Below, one piece after another: positions 48,568-58,514 of a stretch of 64,000 nt of DNA. The stretch lies in contig NZ_JAFKFW010000016.1 of NCBI RefSeq assembly GCF_017308015.1, forward strand, positions 1 to 64,000, given 5' to 3'. A program made the translations under genes and the position numbers. The first letter of the stretch is position 1. Every line of letters starts with the position of its first letter. The notes beneath the pieces were generated by a model. The model did no database searches. It saw only the letters and a program-made list of their open reading frames with translations, and was not told the DNA's origin. The DNA comes from Allobosea sp. Lineage in GTDB: Bacteria; Pseudomonadota; Alphaproteobacteria; Rhizobiales; Beijerinckiaceae.

Positions 48568-48944
48568 CCGGCCTTCACGGCTATCGGCGCCGACATGATC
48601 GACGGCTTGCGGCGCGCGCCGCCGGTGACGAGGACGCATTCGTCGCGGATGATAAGCTCGGCCAGTCAGCCGAGCAGGAGCGCATCTTGCAACCGAGAGG
48701 CCGACGATCGGCTCCAGAGCCGACTCTTGCCGCAAGCCCGGCGGAATGCGAGAACGCGCGACAGTGCGATGCTAACCGGTCTTGCCGGAATGGAAGCACT
48801 GTTTCTCCCTTCAGCCGCTTGCGGGCCGGGCGGCACATCTGCTGTTGATCTCAAACCGATGAGACATCGTTCGCTCCTGATGGCTATTGCACGCCCGTTG
48901 CCCGCTCGGGCGGCCGGAGGCGGCGCGCGGCGGGATCCAGGATT
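48568..48944. other. Intergenic stretch, no gene seen
   Basis: These 377 bases between the ptsN-like gene and the racemase gene show no reading frame with plausible composition on either strand. Frames on the minus strand are interrupted or arginine/serine-rich. I saw no tRNA fold or strong terminator with a T-run. The end of the region, TTGATCTCAAACCGATGAGAC near 48845, has a loose TCTCA/TGAGA dyad similar to that at 4325. Confidence 0.5.
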
Positions 48945-49700
48945 GTGAGGCCTCGCTTGCGCATTCTCCTGCTGAATCCGAACACCATGCCGGAGATGAC
49001 GGCGCTGGTCGCGCGCGTAGTCCAGCCTTATCTGCCGGAACAGGCAGAGTTCGTGCCGGTCACTGGCCGTTTCGGGGCGCATTACATCGCCAGCCGCAGC
49101 GCGGGGGTCATTGCCGCCCATGCCGCGCTCGAAGCCTTCGCAGAGCATGGCCGAGATTGCGACGGCGTCTATCTCGCCTGTTTCGGCGACCCCGGCCTGC
49201 TCGCACTCAAGGAGATGGCCCGGATTCCCGTGATCGGCATGGCCGAGGCCAGCAGCCGCTACGCCGCGGAGAAAGCCGAGCGCTTCGCCATCGTCACCGG
49301 CGGCGAGCGCTGGGGACCGATCCTGCACGAATTCGTCGGCTCCATCGGGCTGGGCAGCCGCCTCGCCGCCGTCGAGACGGTGGCGCCCACCGGCGCCGAC
49401 ATCGCCCGCGATCCCGACGGCTCGATCGCGATGCTCGCGGAAGCCTGCGGCCGGGTCGCCAAGCGCAACGGCGCCGGCGCCGTCATTCTCGGCGGCGCCG
49501 GACTGGCGGGCCTTGCCTCCCGCGTTCAGCCGTATGTCGACGTGCCCGTGATCTGCTCGGCGGAGGCCGGCATCCGGATGCTGCTGTCCGAACTCGACCA
49601 CCCGCAGCCGAAGCCGCGCGAAGGCGACCTCGCCCTGCCGGCACCGGTCGCGAGTACCGGGCTCTCGGACGGCCTGTCGCGGCTGCTTGCAGCGCCCTGA
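48945..49700 (+). CDS. Aspartate/hydantoin racemase family protein
   Basis: A 251-aa protein of the Asp/Glu/hydantoin racemase superfamily. The start is GTG 48945. The early NPNTMPEMTALVARV and catalytic C79 in LACFGDPGLLAL are typical of hydantoin racemases, which invert alpha carbons through two cysteines. The second site reads VILGGAGLAGLA where Cys-containing G-C-A-G is usual, so the second Cys is absent. Racemase activity as known is therefore doubtful, and a one-Cys decarboxylase/isomerase-type role is possible. The product may supply the sugar-acid/hydroxy-acid genes downstream. Confidence 0.8.
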   Translation: MRPRLRILLLNPNTMPEMTALVARVVQPYLPEQAEFVPVTGRFGAHYIASRSAGVIAAHAALEAFAEHGRDCDGVYLACFGDPGLLALKEMARIPVIGMAEASSRYAAEKAERFAIVTGGERWGPILHEFVGSIGLGSRLAAVETVAPTGADIARDPDGSIAMLAEACGRVAKRNGAGAVILGGAGLAGLASRVQPYVDVPVICSAEAGIRMLLSELDHPQPKPREGDLALPAPVASTGLSDGLSRLLAAP

Positions 49701-49714
49701 CAGCCAGCGCCGCT

Positions 49715-50626
49715 TCAGCCCTTGCTAGCGAGCGACGTACCGTTCAGCCCGGCGATCCAGTCCGAGAGCATCGGCACGTAATCCTCGCCATGCCCGCTCG
49801 CGACCGCGGTCGCGTAGCTGTTCTTCACGGCATTGCCGACCGGATTGGCGACGCCGGCCTCGTTGGCGACGCTCTCCAGATAGCGCACGTCTTTCAGCGC
49901 GTTGCGCAGCGTGAACTTGTGGGCGTCGCGGTCGCGCTCCAGCACGTATTGCATGAAGGTCTGGTAGAAGCCGCAATCCATGCGGCTCCCACGCAGCACG
50001 CTGTCGAAGACCTGCGGGGTGATGCCGATCTTCTGGCCTAGCGTCAGCGCCTCAGCATAGATCGCGGCATAGCCGAGCGACAGGAAATTGTTGATCAGCT
50101 TCATCTTGTGACCGTCCCCGACCGGCCCGAGATGCACGATCTTCTGTGCCCAGGCTTCGCAGGCCGGCTTGATCCGGGCGAAGACCTCCGGCGCGGCCCC
50201 GACCATCGCCGAAAGTTGGCCGAGCGCGGCCTGAGCCGGCGTGCCGCCGAGTGGCGCATCCGCCAGATACAGTCCCTTCGCCTCCAGTTCCGCCGCGAGC
50301 TTCACGGTCACCGTGGGGTCGGAAGTCGAGCAATCGACGATTACGGTGCCCGGCTTCGCGCCGGCGATGATGCCGCCATCGCCCCTCATCACGGCCTCGA
50401 CCTGAGGAGAACCGGTGACGCACAGGAAGATGATCCCGGAGCGCGCCGCGAGCTCCTTAGCCGTTTTCGCCTCGACCGCACCGGCCGCGACCAGTGCCTC
50501 GACCGGCTTGCGGTTGCGGTGTCCCATCACGGTGAGCGGAAAACCCTTGTCCACAAGATTCCGGGCCATACCCTGCCCCATCAGGCCGACGCCGATGAAG
50601 CCGATGGACTCTTTGCGTGCGCTCAT
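49715..50626 (-). CDS. NAD(P)-dependent beta-hydroxyacid dehydrogenase
   Basis: A 303-aa member of the 3-hydroxyisobutyrate/tartronate semialdehyde dehydrogenase family, oxidising or reducing beta-hydroxyacids. The Rossmann motif is GFIGVGLMGQGMARNL near residue 8, the substrate loop is DAPLGGTPAQA near 123, and catalytic K is in GDGHKMKLINNFLSLG near 171. ATG 50626 has GGGAG 9 bp upstream; a TTG at 50632 is less likely. It is divergent from the lacI-type gene, a standard arrangement for regulator and target. Confidence 0.9.
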   Translation of the reverse strand: MSARKESIGFIGVGLMGQGMARNLVDKGFPLTVMGHRNRKPVEALVAAGAVEAKTAKELAARSGIIFLCVTGSPQVEAVMRGDGGIIAGAKPGTVIVDCSTSDPTVTVKLAAELEAKGLYLADAPLGGTPAQAALGQLSAMVGAAPEVFARIKPACEAWAQKIVHLGPVGDGHKMKLINNFLSLGYAAIYAEALTLGQKIGITPQVFDSVLRGSRMDCGFYQTFMQYVLERDRDAHKFTLRNALKDVRYLESVANEAGVANPVGNAVKNSYATAVASGHGEDYVPMLSDWIAGLNGTSLASKG

Positions 50627-50727
50627 CTTCAAATTCTCCCACTGATATGGTTGAGATGGAGCCGGAATTCGGCGAAATGGCCCGACCGGCAGCCGGCCGC
50701 GAGGCCCGCGCCCAGTGTGGACGAGTC

Positions 50728-51798
50728 ATGATTGCCAGCGACCCCCCCGGGGCCCGCCAGCCCAGGAACCCGACGCCCGCAGGCCGCAGCCGCGTCACCT
50801 TGCAGGTCATCGCCGAGCGCCTTTCGGTTTCGACCGCGACGGTGTCGCTGGCGCTGCGCGGCTCGCTGCTCGTTGCGGAAGCGACGCGCAGCCGTGTGCG
50901 CGAGATCGCCCGCGAGATGGGCTACAGCTACAACCGCAGCGCCGCTTCGCTGCGCACCGACCGCACCAACATCATCGGCGTCGGCTTCCACGACATCACC
51001 AACCCCTATTTCGCCGAATTGCTGGCGGCGATCGAGGAGACCACAGCCCGCCACGATCGCTCGATCCTGCTCGGCACCTATTCCGAGAATCTGGACCGGC
51101 AGCAGCGCGTGCTGAGCACGCTCGCCGAATACCGGCCGGACGGCATGGTGCTCTGCCCCGCGGGTGCCAGCACCGCCGAGAATCTGCTGCCGCTTGTCGA
51201 TGCCGGTATCCCGATCGTCCAGCTTTCCCGCGAAATTCCCGAGCTCGATCTCGATTTCGTCGGATCCGACGACCGCCACGGCACCAATCTGGCGATGGAG
51301 CACCTGATCGGGATCGGCCATCGCCGCATCGCCTTCCTGTGCGCCAACGAGAGCATCTCGACCGGGCGCAACCGCTATGCCGGCTATCGCGATGCGCTGG
51401 CCCGCCACGGCCTGCCCTTCGACCCGCAACTGGTGCATTTCGACTACGGCACCCGCGAAAACGGGCTCAAGGGCATACAGCAGGTCCTCGACGCCCATGA
51501 CCCGCCGACAGCCGCCGCCTGCATGAACGACCTCGCCGCCTTCGGCGCAATGCTCGGCCTGCGCCATCGCGGGCTGGAAGCCGGCAGCGATTTCTCGATC
51601 GTCGGCTGCGACGACGTGAAGGAGGCGGCGCAATGGTTCCCGGCACTGACCACCGTGTACAATTTCCAGAACGAGATGGGCGCCAAATCGGCCGAGTTCC
51701 TGCTGAACCGCATCGCCGATCCCGCCGCCCCGACGCAGCGCCTGCTGCTGACGCCCGCCCTCCACATCCGCGGAACGACCTGCCCGCCGCGGCGCTGA
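50728..51798 (+). CDS. LacI family transcriptional regulator
   Basis: A 356-aa LacI/GalR regulator. The HTH at about residues 18-40 reads VTLQVIAERLSVSTATVSLAL, and the effector domain follows (NIIGVGFHDITNPYFAELLA near 75; DFSIVGCDDVKEA near 290). ATG 50728 follows GGACGAG; earlier Met codons lack a ribosome site. The effector is probably a sugar or sugar acid. The operators could be the AAACGATTT-type motifs near 2120 and 4336 or a site in the 101-bp gap to the dehydrogenase; I found no clear dyad there. Confidence 0.92.
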   Translation: MIASDPPGARQPRNPTPAGRSRVTLQVIAERLSVSTATVSLALRGSLLVAEATRSRVREIAREMGYSYNRSAASLRTDRTNIIGVGFHDITNPYFAELLAAIEETTARHDRSILLGTYSENLDRQQRVLSTLAEYRPDGMVLCPAGASTAENLLPLVDAGIPIVQLSREIPELDLDFVGSDDRHGTNLAMEHLIGIGHRRIAFLCANESISTGRNRYAGYRDALARHGLPFDPQLVHFDYGTRENGLKGIQQVLDAHDPPTAAACMNDLAAFGAMLGLRHRGLEAGSDFSIVGCDDVKEAAQWFPALTTVYNFQNEMGAKSAEFLLNRIADPAAPTQRLLLTPALHIRGTTCPPRR

Positions 51799-51805
51799 GC
51801 CAGCC

Positions 51806-52711
51806 TCAGGCATCGTTGGCGGGCTTGGCGTTGAGCGCGCGATAGGCCCGGACCACCTGCGAATCGTCGCGCCCGCCATGGCCGAGACCGGAGGCTGACA
51901 GGAACATCTGATGTGCCGCCGCGGCCAGCGGCAGGGCCGTCCTCGCAGCGCGCCCGGCATCGAGCACGATACCGAGATCCTTGACGAAAATGTCGACCGC
52001 GCTCGCCACCACCGGGTCGGGCTCGTGCATGCGCGGCCCGCGATCCCGGAGCATCCAGGAGGAAGCGGCCGAGCCGCCCATGATCTCGAAGAGCAGGCGC
52101 CCGTCGATGCCGGCCTTCTCGGCGAGCGACAACGCTTCGGCCGCGACCGCGATATGCACGCCGCAGAGCAACTGATTGACGGTCTTCACCGTCGCGCCCT
52201 GCCCGGCCCTCTCGCCGACATGGAAGACCTTGTCGCCGAGCGCGTCGAGCACCGGCTTCGCCCGAGCGAAGCTGTCGCCGGGCGCCCCGACCATGATCGT
52301 CAGTGTCGCATTACGCGCGCCGTTCACGCCGCCCGAGACCGGAGCGTCGATGAAATGCCGCCCGGTCTTCGTCACCTCCGCCGCGATCGCCTCCGCCTCG
52401 CCCGGCGGGCAGGTCACCATCAGGATGACGGTCGCACCCGGCGCCAGAACACCCAGCGCTCCGGCTTCGAACAGCACCGACCGGGCCTGCGCCGCATTGA
52501 CGACCATCAGCACCAGCGCTTCGGCGCCCTCGGCCGCATCCTTCGCGCTTGCTCCCGCATGCCCGCCGGCCGCGACGAGCGCCTCGCGCGCCGCTTCACG
52601 CATGTCGAAGCCGGTGACGCGGAACTGCTTCCTGACGAGGTTCTCGGCCATCGGCGCGCCCATGGCGCCGAGCCCGACAAAGGCGATGCTGGAGATCGGT
52701 TGAGCGGACAT
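51806..52711 (-). CDS. L-threonate dehydrogenase-like (LtnD-type) enzyme
   Basis: A 301-aa beta-hydroxyacid dehydrogenase family enzyme with the Rossmann motif FVGLGAMGAPMAENL near residue 10, the substrate loop DAPVSGGVNGARNATLTIMVG near 119, and catalytic K in GQGATVKTVNQLL near 165. The sequence pattern is closest to L-threonate dehydrogenase (LtnD) among the enzymes I know, which oxidises L-threonate to 2-oxotetronate. It is the last gene after the sugar ABC transporter. Kinase and decarboxylase genes of the threonate pathway are not in the window, so the substrate is inferred. Confidence 0.8.
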   Translation of the reverse strand: MSAQPISSIAFVGLGAMGAPMAENLVRKQFRVTGFDMREAAREALVAAGGHAGASAKDAAEGAEALVLMVVNAAQARSVLFEAGALGVLAPGATVILMVTCPPGEAEAIAAEVTKTGRHFIDAPVSGGVNGARNATLTIMVGAPGDSFARAKPVLDALGDKVFHVGERAGQGATVKTVNQLLCGVHIAVAAEALSLAEKAGIDGRLLFEIMGGSAASSWMLRDRGPRMHEPDPVVASAVDIFVKDLGIVLDAGRAARTALPLAAAAHQMFLSASGLGHGGRDDSQVVRAYRALNAKPANDA

Positions 52712-52784
52712 GAGGCAAATACTCTCGGAACGAAAGCGGGCACAGCTCACGCCATGCCCGTGGGATAGTCGGCACTGCAGCCTG

Positions 52785-53687
52785 TTACTCCTTCACCGCA
52801 CCCGTCATGGACGCGACGTAGTAGTCGACGAAGAAGGAATAGAGGATTGCGACGGGGATCGAGCCGAGCAGCGCCCCGGCCATCAGCGAGCCCCAGTGAT
52901 AGACGTCGCCCTCGACGAGCTGGGTCAGCACCGCCACGGGCACCGTCTTCTTCTCCGCCGACTGGATGAAGGCGAGCGCATAGATGAACTCGTTCCAGGA
53001 CAGGGTGAAGGCGAAGATGCCGGCCGAAATCAGGCCGGGCATGGCCAGCGGCAAGGTGATCCGCCACAGCGTCTGCAGCCGCGTCGCCCCGTCGATCATC
53101 GCGCATTCTTCCAGCTCGTAGGGGATCGACTTGAAATAGCCGATCAGGAGCCAGGTGCAGAACGGGATCAAAAAGGTCGGGTAGGTCAGGATCAGCGCCA
53201 AGGGCGAGTCGAACAGGCCGAACTGGAAGATCAGGGTCGCCAGCGGGATGAACAGGATCGAGGGCGGAACGAGATAGGCGAGATAGATCGCCAGGCCCAC
53301 ATATTGCGAGCCCTTGAACCGCAGGCGCTGGATCGCATAGGCGGCAAGCACGCTGGAGAACAGCGACAGCGCCGTCGCCACGGCCGCGACCATCATCGTG
53401 GTCCACAGCCATTGCGGATAGTCGGTCTGGAAGAGCAGCTTGTTGATGTTCTCCAGCGTCGGCGACTTCACCCAGAACGGGTTATTGTTCTTGTAGTCGA
53501 GCAACTCGCCGTTCGGTTTGATCGCCGTGATCGCCATCCAGTAGAACGGGAACAGCAGCACGAGCACGAAAACCGAAAGCGGCAGATAGAGCGTGATGAA
53601 GCGCCGCGGGCCCGACGACCAGTCGATGACGCCTTCACGCTCCTTGTCGGTCAGATGCGGGCGCGCTTCCAGGGTCTGATCAGTCAT
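52785..53687 (-). CDS. Carbohydrate ABC permease (MalG-like)
   Basis: A 300-aa permease with six helices. The EAA loop is EECAMIDGATRLQTLWRITL near residue 188, with PLAMPGLISAGIFAFTLSWNEF after it. It pairs with the upstream permease, whose stop overlaps the start by 8 bp. It imports sugar-type solutes captured by the binding protein at 54774. Confidence 0.93.
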   Translation of the reverse strand: MTDQTLEARPHLTDKEREGVIDWSSGPRRFITLYLPLSVFVLVLLFPFYWMAITAIKPNGELLDYKNNNPFWVKSPTLENINKLLFQTDYPQWLWTTMMVAAVATALSLFSSVLAAYAIQRLRFKGSQYVGLAIYLAYLVPPSILFIPLATLIFQFGLFDSPLALILTYPTFLIPFCTWLLIGYFKSIPYELEECAMIDGATRLQTLWRITLPLAMPGLISAGIFAFTLSWNEFIYALAFIQSAEKKTVPVAVLTQLVEGDVYHWGSLMAGALLGSIPVAILYSFFVDYYVASMTGAVKE

Positions 53688-54636
53688 TGTCTTCCCCCTG
53701 CTGCCACTTGCGCCGGGCCAGGCCGTAATAGCTGAACAGCGTTGCCATCACGAGGAACGGGATCATCGCGACCGCGATCGCCGCGCCCTCGCCGAGCTGG
53801 CCGCCGGGAATGCCGCGCTGGAAGGCCAGCGTCGCCATCAGATGCGTGGCGTTCACCGGCCCGCCACGGGTGATCGCGTAGACGAGCTGGAAATCGGTGA
53901 AGGTGAACAGCACCGAGAAGGTCAGCACCACCGCCAGGATCGGCATCAACATCGGCAGCGTGACATGCCGGAAGCGCTGCCAGGAATTGGCGCCGTCGAG
54001 CATCGCCGCCTCGTAGAGCGAAGGCGAGATGGTCTGCAGGCCGGCGAGCAGACTGATTGCGACGAAGGGGATGCCGCGCCAGATATTGGCGGCGATCAGC
54101 GAGAACCGCGCCGGCCAGGGCTGGCCGAGGAAGTCGATATAGGTGTCGCGCCAGCCGAGCACATCGACGAGCACGTAGGAAATGATGGAAAATTGCGGGT
54201 CGTAGATCCACCAGAAGGCGATGGCCGAGAGCACGGTCGGCACGATCCAGGGGATGAGGATGATCGCCCTGAGCAGCGACTTGAACGGCAGGTGGTTGTT
54301 GAGCAGCAGCGCCAGCCAAAGTCCCAGCGCGAATTTCCCGAATGTAGCGACGCCCGTATAGAGCAGCGTGTTCCAGACCGAGGTGATGAAGACGCGGTCG
54401 TGCCAGAGCGACTCGAAATTCTCGAAACCGATGAAGTAGCCGACGCGGCCGATGCGGGTATCGGTGAAGGCGAGCCAGATGCCCAGCCCCAGCGGGTAGC
54501 TGAGGAAGACAAGCAGGAAGCCCGCCGCAGGCAGCAGACAAAGAAAGATCAGGAATGGCTTGTTGTCGAACAGACGCACAAGCCAGCTCTGCTGCAGGCT
54601 GTGGACGGTTCGCGATTCGGCGGCAGCTACGGCCAT
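53680..54636 (-). CDS. Carbohydrate ABC permease (MalF-like)
   Basis: A 318-aa permease. It has an N-terminal tail and six helices; the EAA loop is YEAAMLDGANSWQRFRHVTL near residue 212. ATG 54636 is followed by MAVAAAESRTVHSLQQ, a normal cytoplasmic lead-in, whereas longer frames are arginine/proline-rich. It is in the same unit as the MalG-like permease. Confidence 0.92.
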   Translation of the reverse strand: MAVAAAESRTVHSLQQSWLVRLFDNKPFLIFLCLLPAAGFLLVFLSYPLGLGIWLAFTDTRIGRVGYFIGFENFESLWHDRVFITSVWNTLLYTGVATFGKFALGLWLALLLNNHLPFKSLLRAIILIPWIVPTVLSAIAFWWIYDPQFSIISYVLVDVLGWRDTYIDFLGQPWPARFSLIAANIWRGIPFVAISLLAGLQTISPSLYEAAMLDGANSWQRFRHVTLPMLMPILAVVLTFSVLFTFTDFQLVYAITRGGPVNATHLMATLAFQRGIPGGQLGEGAAIAVAMIPFLVMATLFSYYGLARRKWQQGEDND

Positions 54637-54773
54637 GGCGCCCTCGCGTTCGGGTCGGCTGTGACATCGGGGCGAAAAGCGGCTGCCGCTTTTCTGGCAA
54701 ATCCGATGCGATATTTCAGCGGCCGCCGGACGGACCGGCGGCCGCATATGGTCAGATCAGCACGGCGCGCGCA

Positions 54774-56078
54774 TCACGTCCGGTAGTAGCGCTTGGCGCG
54801 GCGCTCGGCCTCCTTGGCCGCCTCTTCCGGCGTTGCCTGGCCGGCGCAGACCGAAGCGACCATCTGGACGACGACATACTCGGCATTGACGGTGCCGGCC
54901 GCCTCGTTGATCGAGCCCTTGTAGCCGCTCCACAGCGCGCGCTCCCAGGTGTCGCGATAGACCACGATCTTGGGGTCGCTCGACCAGACCTTGCTCTCGG
55001 CATAGCCTTTCAGCGGCTGCGTCCAGTAACCGTAGCAGCCGGTCAGCCACTTGTCGTAATTCTCCTTCTCCATCATGAAGCGGAGATATTCCTTCGCGGC
55101 GTTCGGGAACTTGGTGTGCTTGAACGCCATGGCGTTGATGATCAGCGCCGGCTCCGACGGGCGCCCGAGCGGGCCGACCGGCATGGTGGCGTGGTTCAGG
55201 TCCTTGCCGATCGCGGCGGTCTTCTCGTCCTTCGAGTTCTTGATCGAGAAATAGAGCGAGACGCCGTTCTGGGTCAGGCCGATTTCGCCGGCGGACAACG
55301 CCTTGTTGTTGCTGATGTCGAGCCAGGAGAGCGTGCCCGGAATGAAGGTCTCGTAGAGTGCCTTGGCGTATTTCAGCGCCTCGACCGTCTCCTTCGAATT
55401 GATCGCGACCTTGTTGTTCTCGTCGACCATGTAACCGCCATGAGTCCAGACGAGCCAGTTGCAGAAGGCGTTGCCGTCGCCGACCGCGTTGCCAAGCGCG
55501 AAGCCGGCCGGGTGTCCCTGCTCCTTGAGCTTGCGGCAGAGCTTGAGGAAGCCGTCGAGGTCCTTCGGGAAGGTGTCGAAGCCCGCTTCCTTAACCCAGG
55601 ATTCGCGATAGACCGCCGGCGCGCCGGAAGCTCCCATCGGAATCGAGATCCACTGATTGGTCTTGTCCTTCTTGCCGTATTTCTCGGCGATCGGGTACCA
55701 GCCGCCATACTTCTTGCCGAGCTCCTCGGCGATATCGGTGAGATCGATCAGCTTGTCCGAGAAGATGTGCGGATCATCGGCCCAGCCGACGACGATATCC
55801 GGCCCCGCGCCGGTATTGGCGGTCACCGCCGTCTGGGGACGCAGATCCTCCCAGCCGGCATAGTCGACCTTGACCTGCACGCCGGTCGCCTTGGTGAAGG
55901 CCTCGGTGTTCTCGTTGAAGATGGCCTGGTCGGGATCGACGAACTTGGTCGGGCGCAGCACGCGCAGCGTCGCGCCGGGCTCGATCTTGGCCTGTGCGAT
56001 TGAGGGGGCAAAGGGCAGGGTTGCGCCCGCCGCGAGCCCCGCGCCGCCGATCAGAACGTCTCTTCTGGAAATGCTCAT
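54774..56078 (-). CDS. Carbohydrate ABC substrate-binding protein
   Basis: A 434-aa extracellular solute-binding protein family 1. The Tat signal is SISRRDVLIGGAGLAAGATL with cleavage after AQA near residue 30. The domain has PDIVVGWADDPHIFSDKLIDL near 91-111 and LSAGEIGLTQNGVSLYFSI near 245. It delivers a sugar or polyol to the permeases encoded downstream. The gene is 230 bp after the ATPase gene on the minus strand, with a hairpin between. Confidence 0.92.
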   Translation of the reverse strand: MSISRRDVLIGGAGLAAGATLPFAPSIAQAKIEPGATLRVLRPTKFVDPDQAIFNENTEAFTKATGVQVKVDYAGWEDLRPQTAVTANTGAGPDIVVGWADDPHIFSDKLIDLTDIAEELGKKYGGWYPIAEKYGKKDKTNQWISIPMGASGAPAVYRESWVKEAGFDTFPKDLDGFLKLCRKLKEQGHPAGFALGNAVGDGNAFCNWLVWTHGGYMVDENNKVAINSKETVEALKYAKALYETFIPGTLSWLDISNNKALSAGEIGLTQNGVSLYFSIKNSKDEKTAAIGKDLNHATMPVGPLGRPSEPALIINAMAFKHTKFPNAAKEYLRFMMEKENYDKWLTGCYGYWTQPLKGYAESKVWSSDPKIVVYRDTWERALWSGYKGSINEAAGTVNAEYVVVQMVASVCAGQATPEEAAKEAERRAKRYYRT

Positions 56079-56276
56079 GGAAACCGTCTCCTCCGTTGGC
56101 GCGGCGGCGGCCTGCATGGGACCACCGTCCTGCATGATTTATGGGCATTGACAGCGATCATCCGCCGCCCGGTCTGCGGGGCGGCGAATTCCTTGGCACC
56201 CGGCCCGATCAGGCGCGAGGAAGGCCGATCGGAAAGGCCGGTTCTGAACTTTGCATCGAGAACACGTGCAGTTCGA

Positions 56277-56297
56277 CCGGATCGCAGCGCAATCCGG
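56277..56297. repeat. Small hairpin between ATPase and binding-protein genes
   Basis: CCGGAT (56277-56282) and ATCCGG (56292-56297) form a 6-bp stem with a 9-nt loop, 12 bp beyond the stop of the ATPase gene. No T-run follows on the minus strand. It may stabilise the upstream RNA segment, so that the binding protein is expressed more than the ATPase. Confidence 0.4.
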
Positions 56298-56308
56298 CCT
56301 CACCTGCT

Positions 56309-57361
<1,053 letters not shown>

Positions 57362-57506
57362 GCCGTCCTTCCCTGCTTTCCCGTTCCCTGGTCGCTCCGC
57401 CTGTCCATGCAGGCGGCTCACGACCACAATCGGCTTCTTGTGACCGAATGATGAAAGCGGATATCGCCTGTTCCCGGCAGATTGTCTCCGTTTCAATCTG
57501 CGATAA

Positions 57507-57518
57507 AGTCATACGATA
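57507..57518. promoter_or_regulatory. FadR/GntR operator candidate GTCATACGAT
   Basis: AGTCATACGATA lies in the divergent region, 146 bp upstream of the ATPase gene start and 87 bp before the fadR-type start. It is close to the palindrome at 4398-4410 (GTCATACTAT). Autoregulation plus control of the ABC unit is the simplest reading. Confidence 0.45.
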
Positions 57519-57604
57519 GAAGCGGCCCTGTCAAGCGCCGCCACGGCCGTCGGCGCGCCACGGATTCAGGCTGGCCGGAGGCGCCCGAGGGAGGGGCACC
57601 AACG

Positions 57605-58381
57605 ATGCGGGTACGCGACTTCTCGCGACCGACCACGCTCAATCCGGACCGGCTTTTCGGGCAGGTGGCCCAGAAGCTCGCCGTCGCGATCATCACCGGT
57701 CGCGTCAGAGCGGGCGAAGTCCTGCCGAACGAAGACGACCTGCGCTCCGAGATATCGGTCTCGCGCACGGCCTATCGCGAGGCCGTCAAGATCCTCACCG
57801 CCAAGGGGCTGGTCGAGGCGCGTCCCAAGAGCGGCACCCGTGCCGCGCCACGCGAGCGCTGGAACCTGCTCGATCCCGACGTCCTGTCCTGGCATTTCGA
57901 GGCCGACCCCAACGAGAAATTCATCCGCGATCTCTTTGAGTTACGTCGCTTCGTCGAGCCCAGCGCCGCCCGCCTCGCCGCGCAGCGCCGTACCTCGGCC
58001 GATATCGCCCGCATCGAGGCGGCCTATCGCGGCATGACCGAGGGAGCCCCCTATGCCGAGGCCACGATCCGCGCCGACATGGCCTTCCACGAAGCGATCT
58101 TTGCCGCCGCCCAGAACGCCGCCCTGCAATGCCTCGCCAGCGCGGTCATCGCCACGCTGCAATGGTCCCTGCTGCTGAAGACCGGAGACGAGGTCGCCTA
58201 TGTCGAATCCCTCCCCGATCACGAGCATGTTCTGCTCGCCATCATCGATCGCGACGGCGATCTCGCCTCGGCGCGCATGGCTGGCCTCGTCATCGACAGC
58301 CTGAACACCACGCTCGCCTCGCTTGGCACGCATGTCGCCACGGAAGCCGGGAAAATCGCCAAAATAAAGCATACTAAATGA
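57605..58381 (+). CDS. FadR/GntR family transcriptional regulator
   Basis: A 258-aa regulator. The N-terminal winged helix has PNEDDLRSEISVSRTAYREAVKILTAKGLVE-type sequence (about residues 40-70), and the all-alpha FadR C-terminal domain has metal-type ligands in LFELRRFVEPSAARLA near 112, RADMAFHEAIFAAAQN near 154 and DHEHVLLAI near 203. Such proteins sense sugar acids or other organic acids. GAGGGAGGGG precedes ATG 57605. It is divergent from the sugar ABC unit and next to a hydroxyacid dehydrogenase. Confidence 0.9.
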   Translation: MRVRDFSRPTTLNPDRLFGQVAQKLAVAIITGRVRAGEVLPNEDDLRSEISVSRTAYREAVKILTAKGLVEARPKSGTRAAPRERWNLLDPDVLSWHFEADPNEKFIRDLFELRRFVEPSAARLAAQRRTSADIARIEAAYRGMTEGAPYAEATIRADMAFHEAIFAAAQNAALQCLASAVIATLQWSLLLKTGDEVAYVESLPDHEHVLLAIIDRDGDLASARMAGLVIDSLNTTLASLGTHVATEAGKIAKIKHTK

Positions 58382-58514
58382 TCGCCCCATTCCACTGCGG
58401 GGCGTCATCGGATAGCGCTCATGCAGCGGCGGGGCTATGCCGTTCCGGCAAGCCGCGTCATTTCATTTTAATCGATTCAGACGAGCCGAATCAACGACCC
58501 TCGCCACCGCACTC

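Noticed and set aside
48581-48838. Possible small gene or gene remnant in the gap after the ptsN-like gene
   Set aside because: The frame is Ser/Arg/Ala-rich, the alternative frame is broken by a stop, and no ribosome site or family pattern is visible.
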